Source of the DNA: Roseimarinus sediminis
GTDB lineage: Bacteria; Bacteroidota; Bacteroidia; Bacteroidales; Prolixibacteraceae
Reading direction: 5' to 3'
Assembly (NCBI RefSeq): GCF_050433125.1
Contig: NZ_JBNPXV010000001.1
Span: 1-64,000 of the forward strand
Length of the DNA stretch: 64,000 bases
Made by a program: the position numbers and the translations under genes. The notes below the pieces were generated by a model. The model ran no database searches, was not told the origin of the DNA, and saw only the letters and a program-made list of their open reading frames with translations. This document shows, piece by piece, positions 23,752 through 34,053 of this stretch (the first letter of the stretch is position 1; each line of letters begins with the position of its first letter).

Positions 23752-26700
23752 CTATTTTACCGGAGCATCGGGGATAGATGGTAAATCCCTGCGTTCCTTC
23801 ATTTGCTCCATAATCACTTCAATGGCTTTATTGAGTTGCTCGTCTTCGCCATTAAATTCTTTCCACGGATCATTCTCAATCACCATGTCGGGACTTACAC
23901 CCACTCCTTCGATCATCCATTTTCCTTCCATCGAAAGGGAAGTAAACTGAGGAATCCGAAGGTCTGTACCATCAATAAACGGCAACGATCCGCTGATGCC
24001 AACAATGCCACCCCAGGTGCGCGTTCCGATGGTCGTTCCAATACCAAGGGCCTTGAAACCATGGGCAAAAAGATCACCATCGGAAGCCGAATATTTATCG
24101 ATCAATGCCACTTTGGGACCTGTTTGTGTTTGAGCCGGAACAGGAGATACAACAGGTGAATTGCGTCGCATGTTCACACGGTAGGCTTCGCGTGCCAGCC
24201 GTTCGAGTATCATGGGCGAAACATTTCCTCCGCCATTGCCCCGGTCGTCGATAATCAAGGCCTTCTTATCGAGCTGTGGATAGAAATAACGCACAAACTG
24301 ATTCAGACCATTGGGTCCCATGTCGGGTATGTGCAGGTAACCCACTTCGCCCTTGGTGGCTTCACTCACCTTTCGGATGTTATCATTTACCCATTTAAAG
24401 TAATACAGCTCACTTTCGTCGTCGACGGGAGTCACCAGAACTTTACGGGCACCGCTTTTTTCGGGACGATCGTTGATCAGCAGCTCGACCGTTTGACCGG
24501 CTTTTCCGACCAGCAGTTTGTAAATATTTTCAACCGTATTGCTTTCGTGCCGGTCAACAGCGATGATGTAGTCTCCTTCGTTTACATCGGCACCGGGTTG
24601 CTGTAAGGGTGAAGCCAGTTGTTTTGACCAGGGGGCTCCATCGAGTATCTCTTCAATTTTGAAGTAACCCGATGGGTCTGCACTTATTTTGGCTCCCAGC
24701 AAACCGGTTTTAATGCGCTTTGCCTTTGGTTTTTCACCCGTGTTCACATAGGCATGCCCGGCATTCAGTTCGCCAATCATTTCACCAATAAGGTAATTCA
24801 AATCGTCGCGGTGCTGCACATGAGGCAGCAGCAGACTGTACTTTTTGTGTATCGCGTTCCAGTCGACTCCGTGCATGTTTTCAACATAGAAGAAATCGCG
24901 CATCTGCCGCCATGCTTCGTTAAAAATCTGCGTCCACTCAGCTTCGAAAGCTACCATGGTTTTCATGCCCGACAAATCGATCGGCTGATCTATTTTCACC
25001 TGTCCCGAAGGCAGGTCGACCAACTGCCATTTGCTTTGGCTGCCCAGCAACATTTTCTTGTTGTCGGGCGACAGGGTGTAGCTGTAGTTCCCGATTTCGC
25101 TTTCTTTTTCCTTCTTTACATCATACACCATCAGCGAACGCCCGGAAGCTGCTCCCTGAACAAAGCGATTGTAGTAGATTTTATCGCCTGTCATGCTGAT
25201 CGATGAGTAGTAGGCAGGCTGAACAGGCAGGGCAATGATTCTATTTTCTATTCCATCGAAATCAATTTCAGTACCCGAATCCTTTTCTTCCTTATCATCC
25301 TTCTTCTTTTTATCTTCCTTTTTATCATCCTGCTTATCTTCTTTTTCAACGGGCTGAACATCCTTATTTTCGGGAGCAAAGGGCGATGGCGTTTTCTTGC
25401 TCAGGGTAAGCAGGTAAATTCTGTCGGTATTAATGTAGGCATGGTTCCACTCGGTTCGGCTGTAGGTTGGATTAAAGTCGCGTTGAGAAGAGAACAACAG
25501 ATATTTTCCATCGGATGAAAAAGAAGGACTGCCCGAATCGTACCAGGCTTCACTTACCTGGTGTAGCTGTGTTCCATCGGTCGAAACCATCTTAATCACA
25601 CTCATCTGATTGGGCATGGCATCGCTAAAAACCAGCCATTTGCTATCGGGGCTCCAGTTAAAATCACTTAGCCTCGAGCGCTCACTTTTGGCCACTTGGC
25701 GGCTTTCGCCTTTTTCAATATCGGTAAGCATAAGGCGATACAACTGATCGTTCCATGCAAGGTATTTGCTGTCGGGGCTCCATCGGATGTTAAAAATATA
25801 ACTCGTATTTCCGCTGGTGAGCTGTCTGGCCGCATCGGAGCCATCGGCTGCCTGTATCCATATTTCATATTCACCGCTCTGATCAGACAACCAGGCCATC
25901 CATTTTCCATCGGGTGAATATTCAGCGCCCCGCTCGTGTGCCCCCGAGCTTTGTGTATGGTTATAGGTAATGCCTTCGTCGGTGGGCACTGAAAACACTT
26001 CGCCCCTTGCCCCAAACAAAGCACGACCACCATCGGGTGACAGGCTGATCGAGCGAATGTTCTCAGCCAGCTCCTTTAACTCCTTACGAGCATACGGCTG
26101 GTCGTTGGCAATGCTTACCGGCACTAGTTTGAGCGTCCGGGTTGTTGTTTCGAAAGTAAAAAGCTGCCCGCCCTTTTCGAATACAATGAGCGAACCATTG
26201 TGCGAAGGAAACTTGATATCGTAGTCATCGAAATTGGTCACTTTTTCAATGTTGCCTGTTTGCGTGTTGTAAACAAACAGGTTCATGGTGCGATCGCGGT
26301 CCGAAAGAAAAAAGATCTCATCCTCTATCCACATCGGAAAAACATCCTGGGCATCGTGATTGGTGATGGCCACTGTTTCGTGGGTGTCGAAGTTATGTAC
26401 CCATATTTCATCGGCCATGCCTCCCTGGTAGTACTTCCAGGTACGGAACTCACGAAATACCCGGTTATAAGCCATTTTCTTTCCGTCGGGTGAAAAGGAA
26501 CAGAAACCACCTTCGGGAAAAGGAAGCTGAACCGGCAGATTTCCGTCGGGTGAAACGGAAAACAACTGCCCCTTAAATGAATTAAAGCTTTGTTTCCTTG
26601 TGCGGAAGACAATGCTTTTTCCATCAGGACTCCAGCTCATCACGATGTTGTTGGGCCCCATGCGGTCGGCTACATCGTCGCGTCCCAGGGTGGCTGTGTA

Positions 26701-27009
26701 GGTGAGCCTTTGGGGCTGCCCGCCTTCAGAAGGCATAATATACACTTCGGTATTGCCATCGTACTGCCCGGTAAAAGCCAGTTGAGAGCCATCGGGCGAG
26801 AAACGTGCAAACAACTCATTTCCTTCGTGGCTGGTTAATTTCCGGGCAATTCCCCCATCGATGCCAACCGAATATAAATCGCCTGCGTAAGTAAAAGCAA
26901 TCTGATTTTCACTCACACTCGGAAATCGCAACAAGCGGGAGTTTTCTGCCATCATCGTCATTGACAAAACAAGTAGGAAGGCAGTCAGTAAATGTCTAAT
27001 TTTCATCAT
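23752..27009 (-). CDS. tricorn-like protease (beta-propeller, PDZ, S41 peptidase)
   Basis: The 1085-residue exported protein has a signal peptide (MKIRHLLTAFLLVLSMTMMA), then two beta-propellers built from PD40-type repeats (many copies of FSPDGK, WSPDSK and SPDG), a tricorn C1 segment, a PDZ domain (about 770-850) and an S41 peptidase domain with the nucleophile Ser in KYSASDGD and a GGGNVSP segment. Tricorn proteases degrade peptides of roughly 6-12 residues. A very charged linker of about 35 Lys, Asp and Glu residues (about 550-585) joins the second propeller to the C1 part. Probably periplasmic. Confidence 0.92.
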   Translation of the reverse strand: MMKIRHLLTAFLLVLSMTMMAENSRLLRFPSVSENQIAFTYAGDLYSVGIDGGIARKLTSHEGNELFARFSPDGSQLAFTGQYDGNTEVYIMPSEGGQPQRLTYTATLGRDDVADRMGPNNIVMSWSPDGKSIVFRTRKQSFNSFKGQLFSVSPDGNLPVQLPFPEGGFCSFSPDGKKMAYNRVFREFRTWKYYQGGMADEIWVHNFDTHETVAITNHDAQDVFPMWIEDEIFFLSDRDRTMNLFVYNTQTGNIEKVTNFDDYDIKFPSHNGSLIVFEKGGQLFTFETTTRTLKLVPVSIANDQPYARKELKELAENIRSISLSPDGGRALFGARGEVFSVPTDEGITYNHTQSSGAHERGAEYSPDGKWMAWLSDQSGEYEIWIQAADGSDAARQLTSGNTSYIFNIRWSPDSKYLAWNDQLYRLMLTDIEKGESRQVAKSERSRLSDFNWSPDSKWLVFSDAMPNQMSVIKMVSTDGTQLHQVSEAWYDSGSPSFSSDGKYLLFSSQRDFNPTYSRTEWNHAYINTDRIYLLTLSKKTPSPFAPENKDVQPVEKEDKQDDKKEDKKKKDDKEEKDSGTEIDFDGIENRIIALPVQPAYYSSISMTGDKIYYNRFVQGAASGRSLMVYDVKKEKESEIGNYSYTLSPDNKKMLLGSQSKWQLVDLPSGQVKIDQPIDLSGMKTMVAFEAEWTQIFNEAWRQMRDFFYVENMHGVDWNAIHKKYSLLLPHVQHRDDLNYLIGEMIGELNAGHAYVNTGEKPKAKRIKTGLLGAKISADPSGYFKIEEILDGAPWSKQLASPLQQPGADVNEGDYIIAVDRHESNTVENIYKLLVGKAGQTVELLINDRPEKSGARKVLVTPVDDESELYYFKWVNDNIRKVSEATKGEVGYLHIPDMGPNGLNQFVRYFYPQLDKKALIIDDRGNGGGNVSPMILERLAREAYRVNMRRNSPVVSPVPAQTQTGPKVALIDKYSASDGDLFAHGFKALGIGTTIGTRTWGGIVGISGSLPFIDGTDLRIPQFTSLSMEGKWMIEGVGVSPDMVIENDPWKEFNGEDEQLNKAIEVIMEQMKERRDLPSIPDAPVK

Positions 27010-27149
27010 TGTATTGGGTTAAATATGAATATTGAAGTAAAGCTCCCATAAAAGTAGGCAATGCCTTTGAGACTGAAAAAGATTTTAGTCACCGGGTATA
27101 AACAGAATCATGCTATTTTTGCTCACGCTCCCATCAAAATGAAAAGCAC

Positions 27150-27166
27150 TTTCTCAATATGAGAAA
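27150..27166. promoter_or_regulatory. short palindrome TTTCTCA-ATA-TGAGAAA
   Basis: Perfect 7-bp arms with a 3-bp centre lie between the divergent protease and DUF4382 lipoprotein genes, 116 bp before the latter. A regulator-binding site is possible. Confidence 0.3.
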
Positions 27167-27281
27167 ATATTACAAGCTTACCAATTATTTATTGTGTTGA
27201 TATTATGCTACTTATCAATTTATATATTTTTAGCACGCTTCTTGTCAGGCATGGTTCAAATCACTTTAAAACAATAAAGCT

Positions 27282-28343
27282 ATGAGACATTTGAAATTAA
27301 TGATTACTGTATTTGCTTTAAGTGCGTTGGCACTGGTAAGTTGTAACAATGAGGAGCATATGATCCCAGAAGATAAAGGGCGACTCAATGTACACATTAC
27401 CGATGCTCCTTTCCCCATCGACATGGTTGGAAGCACTGAAGTAACAATCGACAGGGTAGAGATCAGAAAACAGGCCGAGATGGGTCTGGATGAAGGTCAC
27501 GATTCCTTTGTCTTTATAAGTAATGAGACTGTAACAATTGATTTGCTCGATTTGACCAATGGAGTGACTGAGGTACTGGGTACGGCTGATCTTGACCCCG
27601 GAAACTACGACTTAATCAGGCTGCATGTTGTTGATGCCAGCATTACCCTGAACGATGGATCGACTTACGACCTGAAAGTTCCAAGTGGAGATGCCAGTGG
27701 ATTGAAAATTAAAATTGAACCATCGGTATACATCGAAGCAGGCCAAAGTTCCGATGTATTGCTTGACTTCGACCTGAGTCGCTCCTTTATTGTAAAGGGC
27801 AATTTCAAGAAAGGCACCTTTAACGGTTTCATCTTCAAACCCGTGGTACGTGGTATTTACATGAAACATGCCGGAAGTGTTGAAGGTACTGTTACCGATT
27901 CAACAGGTACTCCTGTCAAAAATGCAATGGTAGAAGTATTCATTCCTGGTCAAAACGACGACATCGATGATGATGAAAGCGAAGAAGGAGCAGACGACGA
28001 CAGCATGAAGTCGGGAGACTATGACGAGAATGATGAAGATGAAGATTCTAACAATGATTCGGCCAGTACATTTACCGACGAAGATGGTGCATACAAAATC
28101 ATTGGACTGCCCGAAGGAACTTACACTGTAGTGTGCACACACGATGACTTCCTTAGTGACACGCTTACCAATGTTGTCGTAAGTGCCGAAGCTGAAACCA
28201 TCGTGAATTTCGAACTACTTCCTGGCGACGACGTTGATGAGGAAGGTGACGATGTTGACGAGGAAGACGATGACGATTCTGAAGATGATGATGATTCTGA
28301 AGACGATGGCGAAACTGAAGATGAAAACGAAACTGAAGAATAA
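27282..28343 (+). CDS. DUF4382 lipoprotein with acidic-loop carboxypeptidase-regulatory-like domain
   Basis: The 353-residue lipoprotein has the lipobox LVSC (Cys21). A DUF4382 domain (about 32-185; RLNVHITDAPFP, VTIDRVEI) is followed by a CarboxypepD_reg-like beta-sandwich (about 200-315; VEGTVTDSTGTPVKNAMVEV). This sandwich is split by about 40 mostly Asp/Glu residues (about 228-265), and the protein ends in a 35-residue tail made almost only of Asp, Glu and a few Ser. Such stretches may bind Ca2+ or act as a charged brush at the surface (inference). Monocistronic, with a terminator 80 bp downstream. Confidence 0.8.
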   Translation: MRHLKLMITVFALSALALVSCNNEEHMIPEDKGRLNVHITDAPFPIDMVGSTEVTIDRVEIRKQAEMGLDEGHDSFVFISNETVTIDLLDLTNGVTEVLGTADLDPGNYDLIRLHVVDASITLNDGSTYDLKVPSGDASGLKIKIEPSVYIEAGQSSDVLLDFDLSRSFIVKGNFKKGTFNGFIFKPVVRGIYMKHAGSVEGTVTDSTGTPVKNAMVEVFIPGQNDDIDDDESEEGADDDSMKSGDYDENDEDEDSNNDSASTFTDEDGAYKIIGLPEGTYTVVCTHDDFLSDTLTNVVVSAEAETIVNFELLPGDDVDEEGDDVDEEDDDDSEDDDDSEDDGETEDENETEE

Positions 28344-28423
28344 AAAAGAACACACACATCCACATCCCTTCACGGGGGGGACAAGGGCGATCCTCTTAAT
28401 AAGAGTTAGCCGCAAAACGAAGA

Positions 28424-28456
28424 GGGTACCAAATGGTGCCCTTTTCCTTTTTTTTA
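28424..28456 (+). terminator. terminator of the DUF4382 lipoprotein gene
   Basis: GGGTACC (28424-28430) pairs with GGTGCCC (28435-28441) with one G-U, loop AAAT, then CTTTTCCTTTTTTTTT-like T-rich sequence. Confidence 0.7.
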
Positions 28457-28691
28457 TCAGATCGATCAATTGAAGACCAACCCGGGTAGAACGCTATTTG
28501 AGCACAAAGCACTTTTCTGTTATTCATTCTTATACCATCTGCCCAATTATTGATAACTTAGTCGCTCTGTCAGCCAACAGTAGTCATCTACCATGAGAGA
28601 CTAAGGTGGCAGCAAAACAAATCAATGCAATAACAAGCGAAGAAACTATTTTATCCATCTCACAAAAACAAGCACTTAGCAAAGTTCGGGC
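28457..28691. other. intergenic before sbcD
   Basis: No gene or strong hairpin was found. The stretch probably contains the sbcD promoter, but no TAnnTTTG box is clear. Confidence 0.3.
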
Positions 28692-29912
28692 ATGAAAATA
28701 TTACACACTTCAGACTGGCATCTGGGAAAACGACTGGAAGACTACTCTCGTATTGGAGAACAGCGCGCCTTACTCGATGAAATTGACCGGATTGCAAGCC
28801 TGCACAAGGCCAATGTGATCGTTGTTGCAGGCGATTTGTTTGATACTTTTAATCCGCCAGGCGAAGCCGTCGACCTGTTTTACCAGGCACTGAAAAAGAT
28901 GTCGAAAAACGGACAGCGTCCGATAATCGCCATCGCAGGGAATCACGACTCACCCGACCGTATTGAAGCTCCCGATCCGCTGGCCCGCGAATGCGGGATC
29001 GTTTTTGCCGGCCATCCCAATATTCTGATTGAGCCTTTTGAACTCGATTCAGGACTGAAAGTATTACAAAGCGAGCGGGGTTTTATCGAACTGAAGCTTC
29101 CGGCCAGTGAAGATCCACTGCGTATACTCATTACCCCTTATGCCAACGAGTTCAGGCTGAAATCGTACCTTGGAAAAGAGAACAGTGACGAAGCCTTGCG
29201 ACAGCTGCTCCAGGAACGTTGGCAACAACTGGCCGACAAATATTGCGACAACAAGGGCGTTAACCTGCTGCTCAGTCACCTTTTTATGATTAAAAAGGGA
29301 TCAAGCCCTCCCGATGAACCCGACGATGAAAAGCCCATTCTGCACGTGGGAGGCGCCCAGGCCATTTACAGCGAAAATGTACCGGCACAAATTCAATATA
29401 CCGCCATGGGACACTTGCATCGCATGCATGCCATCGACGAAAGCGACGATAAAGCAATGTATTACAGTGGAAGCCCCTTGTCGTACAGTTTTGCCGAGGC
29501 CATGCAAAAAAAATACGTGCTGCTTGCCGATGTTGAGCCGGGAAAAACAGCACGGGTTGAAAAAATTGAGCTAACCAGCGGCAAGCCTCTGTTGCGCAAA
29601 AAAGCATACAGCATGGATGAAGCCATCAACTGGCTTACTGAAAACCAGGATGCCCTGGTTGAGCTGACAATGGTTTCGGATAATTTTTTAAGTGCACAGG
29701 AAAGGCGCCGCCTGCAACAGGCACATTCAGGTATTATAAGCATTGTACCCGAAGTACTTAATGCCGAAGTGCTCCTTAATCAGAAAAACCAGCAAATCGA
29801 TTTAAGCCAAAGCATGGAAGCGCTATTCACAAGCTATGTGAAACACACGCGGGGTCAGGCCCCCGACAAAGCCATGATGGACCTGTTTAAAGAAATGCTT
29901 TCAGAAGAATAA
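28692..29912 (+). CDS. sbcD: nuclease SbcCD subunit D
   Basis: The 406-residue protein is the Mre11-type metallophosphoesterase subunit of SbcCD, which processes DNA hairpins and protein-blocked ends. Its phosphodiesterase motifs are clear: HTSDWHLGK at the start (Asp8, His10), VVAGDLFD, IAGNHDSP, LLSHLF and TAMGHLHR. The capping domain follows at the C-terminus. It lies 36 bp upstream of sbcC and forms an operon with it. Length is normal for the family. Confidence 0.96.
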   Translation: MKILHTSDWHLGKRLEDYSRIGEQRALLDEIDRIASLHKANVIVVAGDLFDTFNPPGEAVDLFYQALKKMSKNGQRPIIAIAGNHDSPDRIEAPDPLARECGIVFAGHPNILIEPFELDSGLKVLQSERGFIELKLPASEDPLRILITPYANEFRLKSYLGKENSDEALRQLLQERWQQLADKYCDNKGVNLLLSHLFMIKKGSSPPDEPDDEKPILHVGGAQAIYSENVPAQIQYTAMGHLHRMHAIDESDDKAMYYSGSPLSYSFAEAMQKKYVLLADVEPGKTARVEKIELTSGKPLLRKKAYSMDEAINWLTENQDALVELTMVSDNFLSAQERRRLQQAHSGIISIVPEVLNAEVLLNQKNQQIDLSQSMEALFTSYVKHTRGQAPDKAMMDLFKEMLSEE

Positions 29913-29948
29913 GCTTCAAATTTTTAAGTTCAGCTAAAACCAAAGCAA

Positions 29949-32900
29949 ATGATACCCGTCGAACTCACCATACAAGGCCTTTACTCCTATCAACAGAAAC
30001 AATTTATCGATTTCACACAGCTCACTGCCGCTCATCTCTTTGGTATTTTCGGATCGGTTGGCAGCGGAAAATCTACCGTTCTCGAAGCCATTACCTTTGC
30101 CCTGTATGGGAGAACCGACCGGCTTAATCTTTCGGGCGACAAGCGCAACTACAACATGATGAACCTGAAATCGAACGAACTACTCATTGCCTTTGTGTTC
30201 GAAACAGGCAAGTCGCAAACCCGGTACTTGGCCGAGGTTAAAGGCAGACGAAACAGCAAACGTTTCGAAGATGTAAAAACACTCGACCGCACAGCCTACC
30301 GCATGGAAAAAGGAAAGTGGATCCCGATCGAACCCCTGGAGTTGGAAGCTGCAATTGGTTTAAGTTATGAAAATTTCAAACGTACCATCATCATTCCACA
30401 GGGACAGTTCCAGGAATTTTTACAGCTAAAGAACAAGGACCGCACCCAAATGATGAAGGAACTTTTTCATCTTGAGAAATTTGAATTGTATCACAAGGCT
30501 GCGGCCCTGGAGCAAAAAAACAACGCACTGCTACAGCATACCGAAGGTCAGCTACAGCAGCTGGGAACCATCGACCCGGAACAGCTTAAAGTATATGAAC
30601 AGCAACTCGAACAGCTGAAAAAAGAAAGCGATCAAATTAAAGCACAACTTGAAAGACTGAAAACTGAAGAGATCCAATGGCAACAACTGTCAGGCCTAAA
30701 TACAAAGCTGAACAAGGTACAGGGCGAACTGAAGGAACTGAGTTCGAAACAGGAAGAAATGGCCCGGCTGGAAGAGAAAATCAGTCGGTATGAAGACTGC
30801 CTCTTACAATTTAAAAACCTGATTGAGGCTGCCGACAACAGCAGGCAGCAGCTGGCGCTTCAAAAATCGAACATCGAAAACGAAAGCAGGAAAAAGCAGG
30901 AGTTGAGCACCCTCCTCAAAGTAGAGGAAGAGCGCTTCACCAAAATCAAAAAGGACTATGAGCAACGGGAACAACTTCTTCAGCAGGCGGAGGAGATTCA
31001 AAAGATCGAACGCATCCTGAATCTCGAAAAACAACTCCATACCGACAGGGAACGACTGCATAAGGGAGAAAAAATTCAGCAGGCAACACAGCAAAAGATC
31101 GATCACTTGCAAAAAGAAAAAAATACACTTCATCAGGCCATCAAACAAATCAAAGCGCAGCAACCCGACATGGCACTTTTAACCAGGGTGCAAAGCTGGC
31201 ATCTTGCCAATAAAAACCTGCTTCGCCAAAGCGAAGAACTCAATTCCGACGCACAAACACATCGGCAACAAAGCATAAGGCTTGAAGATGCGATGAAGCA
31301 AATGGCTGACAGTCTACAGACCGATTCATCGCTTGCCGGCGATGCTCCGGCTTTGCTGCAACTATTGAAAGACAAAATTGACCAAATAAAAAGCAAAATG
31401 AAGGCCAATAACGAAGCCGCTAATCAGCTGCGCCTTCAGCAGGAGCTCGAAAATTATGCACAAGCGTTGAACGAAGGAGATCCCTGCCCGCTGTGCGGAG
31501 CCAGGCATCACCCTGAGCCCTTTAGTGCCGAAAGTGTAAAAACGAAACTGAATGAGCTCATAAAAACCAACGAAAACCATGAAAAAGAAGTTGAGAACCT
31601 GGGCGAAATGATGGTCAAAGCTGGCGAATTGAAACACCAGCTCAGTGTTGAACAAAAGCAACTTGAGCTAATCAGGAGAAAAGAACAAAACATCGTTGAA
31701 CAACGAAAAGAACACGATAAAGCTTTTCAATGGAAGGCTTATGCCAGTGAGCAGGATGTTACGAAAGCCTTGCAGCTGGCCGAGCTACTTCAAAAACAAT
31801 TAAAAGCTCAGGAAAGCCAATATGAAAAAGTTAGCAGTGATCTCGACGAAAGCATCAAGAACAAGGAATTGTATCAGCAAAAAATTGATGAGCTGAAAAC
31901 CAGCCAGACAAGCTATTCTTCCGAAATAAATATTCTGAAACAACAAATCAAGCGTTTAGCACCCGATGACTTTCGGGAGAAAACAAATTCAGAAATCAGT
32001 CTGTTGCGGTCAAGGCTCATCGAGCAGCACAGTCATATTGAAAAAGAGTACAGCAATCAAGCAGAAAAACTGACCCTTTTGCGTAAGCAATACGATCAGA
32101 TTTCGGGCAGTATTGAAGCCAATTTGAAAGCTTTCATGGCCGAAGAAGTTCGTACACAAAAACTGCACGAACAACTTGAAACAGAACTGGAAAAATCGTC
32201 CTATCGGCAGCTGGCTGAGGTAAAGACCATTTTGGCTGAGCAAATCGATCTGCCAAAGGCAAAAAAAGAACTGACAGCATTTCAAAACGCCCTGGCTGCT
32301 GCAAAAAAACAGGAACAGCAGCTAAATGAAGAACTCGCCGGTCGAAGCTACAACGAGCAAAAGCACAACGAACTGAAAAAGGAAATAGCAACGCTGGATG
32401 AAAGCCTGAATCAGAAAAACAAAACAATGGGGAAAACCGATGCCCTGTTGAAGCAACTCGGGGAAGATCTTGAACAACTCGCAAAGCTCACCAAACAGCA
32501 CGAAGCGCTTTTGGAACGTGCCGAAAACATCCGGCGCATGAAAACACTTTTTAAGGGCAGTGGTTTTGTGAATTACATTTCATCGGTGTACCTGCAGAAT
32601 TTGTGCAATGCTGCCAACGATCGTTTTTACCAGCTCACCCGCCAAAAGCTGAGTCTTGAAATTACCGATGACAACAGTTTCGAGGTGCGTGATTTTATGA
32701 ATGGAGGAAAAGTAAGAAACATAAAAACCCTTTCAGGCGGGCAAACCTTTCAGGCTGCCTTGTCGCTCGCCCTGGCTTTGGCCGACAACATACAGAAAAT
32801 TACCGAGTCGAATCAGAATTTCTTCTTCCTCGACGAAGGCTTTGGATCGCTCGACAAGGAAGCGCTCACCGTGGTTTTCGACACCCTGAAGGCACTTCGA

Positions 32901-33026
32901 AGGGAAAACCGTATTGTTGGGGTAATTTCTCATGTTGAAGAAATGCAACAGGAAATTGACGTTCACCTGAAAGTGGAAAACAGCGAGGCAAATGGAAGCA
33001 TCATCCGTCCCAGCTGGAAGAATTAG
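29949..33026 (+). CDS. sbcC: nuclease SbcCD subunit C (SMC-like ATPase)
   Basis: The 1025-residue Rad50-like ATPase has Walker A GSVGSGKST (35-43), two long coiled coils (about 180-500 and 530-870, rich in Gln, Lys, Glu), the zinc hook CPLC (Cys513, Cys516) at their apex, the signature LSGGQTFQAALSLALA and Walker B FFFLDEGFGSLD. It dimerises through the hook and drives the SbcD nuclease. The gene ends 4 bp into the convergent dehydratase gene. Confidence 0.96.
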   Translation: MIPVELTIQGLYSYQQKQFIDFTQLTAAHLFGIFGSVGSGKSTVLEAITFALYGRTDRLNLSGDKRNYNMMNLKSNELLIAFVFETGKSQTRYLAEVKGRRNSKRFEDVKTLDRTAYRMEKGKWIPIEPLELEAAIGLSYENFKRTIIIPQGQFQEFLQLKNKDRTQMMKELFHLEKFELYHKAAALEQKNNALLQHTEGQLQQLGTIDPEQLKVYEQQLEQLKKESDQIKAQLERLKTEEIQWQQLSGLNTKLNKVQGELKELSSKQEEMARLEEKISRYEDCLLQFKNLIEAADNSRQQLALQKSNIENESRKKQELSTLLKVEEERFTKIKKDYEQREQLLQQAEEIQKIERILNLEKQLHTDRERLHKGEKIQQATQQKIDHLQKEKNTLHQAIKQIKAQQPDMALLTRVQSWHLANKNLLRQSEELNSDAQTHRQQSIRLEDAMKQMADSLQTDSSLAGDAPALLQLLKDKIDQIKSKMKANNEAANQLRLQQELENYAQALNEGDPCPLCGARHHPEPFSAESVKTKLNELIKTNENHEKEVENLGEMMVKAGELKHQLSVEQKQLELIRRKEQNIVEQRKEHDKAFQWKAYASEQDVTKALQLAELLQKQLKAQESQYEKVSSDLDESIKNKELYQQKIDELKTSQTSYSSEINILKQQIKRLAPDDFREKTNSEISLLRSRLIEQHSHIEKEYSNQAEKLTLLRKQYDQISGSIEANLKAFMAEEVRTQKLHEQLETELEKSSYRQLAEVKTILAEQIDLPKAKKELTAFQNALAAAKKQEQQLNEELAGRSYNEQKHNELKKEIATLDESLNQKNKTMGKTDALLKQLGEDLEQLAKLTKQHEALLERAENIRRMKTLFKGSGFVNYISSVYLQNLCNAANDRFYQLTRQKLSLEITDDNSFEVRDFMNGGKVRNIKTLSGGQTFQAALSLALALADNIQKITESNQNFFFLDEGFGSLDKEALTVVFDTLKALRRENRIVGVISHVEEMQQEIDVHLKVENSEANGSIIRPSWKN

Positions 33027-33991
33027 AAAGGCAGTCTTTCGAGATCGACATTTCCGCCTGAGATAATGATCCCGACTTTCTTATCCGCCACATCCACCTT
33101 GTGCTCTAAAATGGCAGCCAGGGGTACGGCCGACGAAGGTTCAATAATTATTTTCATACGCTCCCACACCATGCGCATGGCCTGAACGATGGAAGCTTCA
33201 GAAACTGTTACCACCTCATCGACCTGCTTCTTAATGATTTTGTAATTCATTTCACCCAGCGAGGTAAGCAATCCGTCGGCAATGGTATTGGGCTGCACCG
33301 AAGGCACCAGCCGATCGCCATAGAACGAACGACAGGCATCGTCGGCACCAGCCGGCTCGCAGGCAACAACACGCGTTTTTGGGCTGAGCGCCTTAACGGC
33401 CAGAGCGGTTCCACTCAGCAAACCTCCTCCTCCTACCGGACACAATACAAGATCGAGCGCTCCGACCTCTTCGAGCAATTCTTTGGCCGCAGTACCCTGG
33501 CCTGCAATAACTTTGAAATTATTGTAAGGATGAATTTCGCTTGCCCCTGTTGCTGCAATAAGTTTTTTCAGCGTGCTTTCACGTGCTGCCAGTGTGGGTT
33601 CACAATAAGTAATTTTTGCACCATAGCCTGCTACTGCTTTCTTTTTAATTTCCGGTGCATTTGCAGGCATCACCACATAGGCAGGAATTCCTCTTTTACG
33701 CGCAGCCAATGCCAATGCAGCAGCATGGTTGCCCGACGAATGGGTGGCCACACCATTTGCTGCTTCCTCTTCACTTAAGGAAAAAACAGCATTTATTGCC
33801 CCTCTGAATTTAAAGGCTCCTACCTTTTGCAGGTTTTCACATTTAAAAAAGAGCGAAGCACCTGCAAAACCATTAATGCTCACACTGGTCATTACCGGTG
33901 TGCGGTGAGCAAATTTCTTTACTAACTGGTGTGCAGTTTCTATATCGACAAACTGAGGAAGAAGCATAGCTGGCAGTTTTATGATTTTCAT
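33023..33991 (-). CDS. PLP-dependent serine/threonine dehydratase or serine racemase
   Basis: The 322-residue protein is a fold-type II pyridoxal-phosphate enzyme. The Schiff-base lysine lies in KVGAFKFRGA, SSGNHAAA binds the cofactor carboxylate side, and GGGGLLSG binds its phosphate. At about 320 residues it lacks the C-terminal ACT domain of biosynthetic IlvA, so it fits catabolic threonine dehydratase or serine racemase. The ATG at 33991 is chosen; an upstream TTG and a downstream ATG at 33967 are alternatives. It is cytoplasmic and its stop overlaps that of sbcC. Confidence 0.88.
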   Translation of the reverse strand: MKIIKLPAMLLPQFVDIETAHQLVKKFAHRTPVMTSVSINGFAGASLFFKCENLQKVGAFKFRGAINAVFSLSEEEAANGVATHSSGNHAAALALAARKRGIPAYVVMPANAPEIKKKAVAGYGAKITYCEPTLAARESTLKKLIAATGASEIHPYNNFKVIAGQGTAAKELLEEVGALDLVLCPVGGGGLLSGTALAVKALSPKTRVVACEPAGADDACRSFYGDRLVPSVQPNTIADGLLTSLGEMNYKIIKKQVDEVVTVSEASIVQAMRMVWERMKIIIEPSSAVPLAAILEHKVDVADKKVGIIISGGNVDLERLPF

Positions 33992-34003
33992 TTTAAAGAT
34001 AAA

Positions 34004-34035
34004 CAAAAGAGACGGTTGTTGTCCGTCTCCTTTTT
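34004..34035 (-). terminator. terminator between lipase-like and dehydratase genes
   Basis: GAGACGG and CCGTCTC form a perfect 7-bp stem with a 7-nt loop; the minus strand continues TTTTGTTT and the plus strand CTTTTTG. It ends transcription of the lipase-like gene just before the dehydratase start. Confidence 0.75.
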
Positions 34036-34053
34036 GTATCTTTTCTATTTCAA

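Noticed and set aside
25255..25365. Low-complexity Lys/Asp/Glu stretch suspected to be a frameshift
   Set aside because: The frame is continuous and joins two well-supported domains of the tricorn-like protease, so it is a charged linker.
28121..28363. Ser-rich minus-strand frame opposite the acidic tail
   Set aside because: Its composition is just the complement of Asp/Glu codons of the lipoprotein gene.
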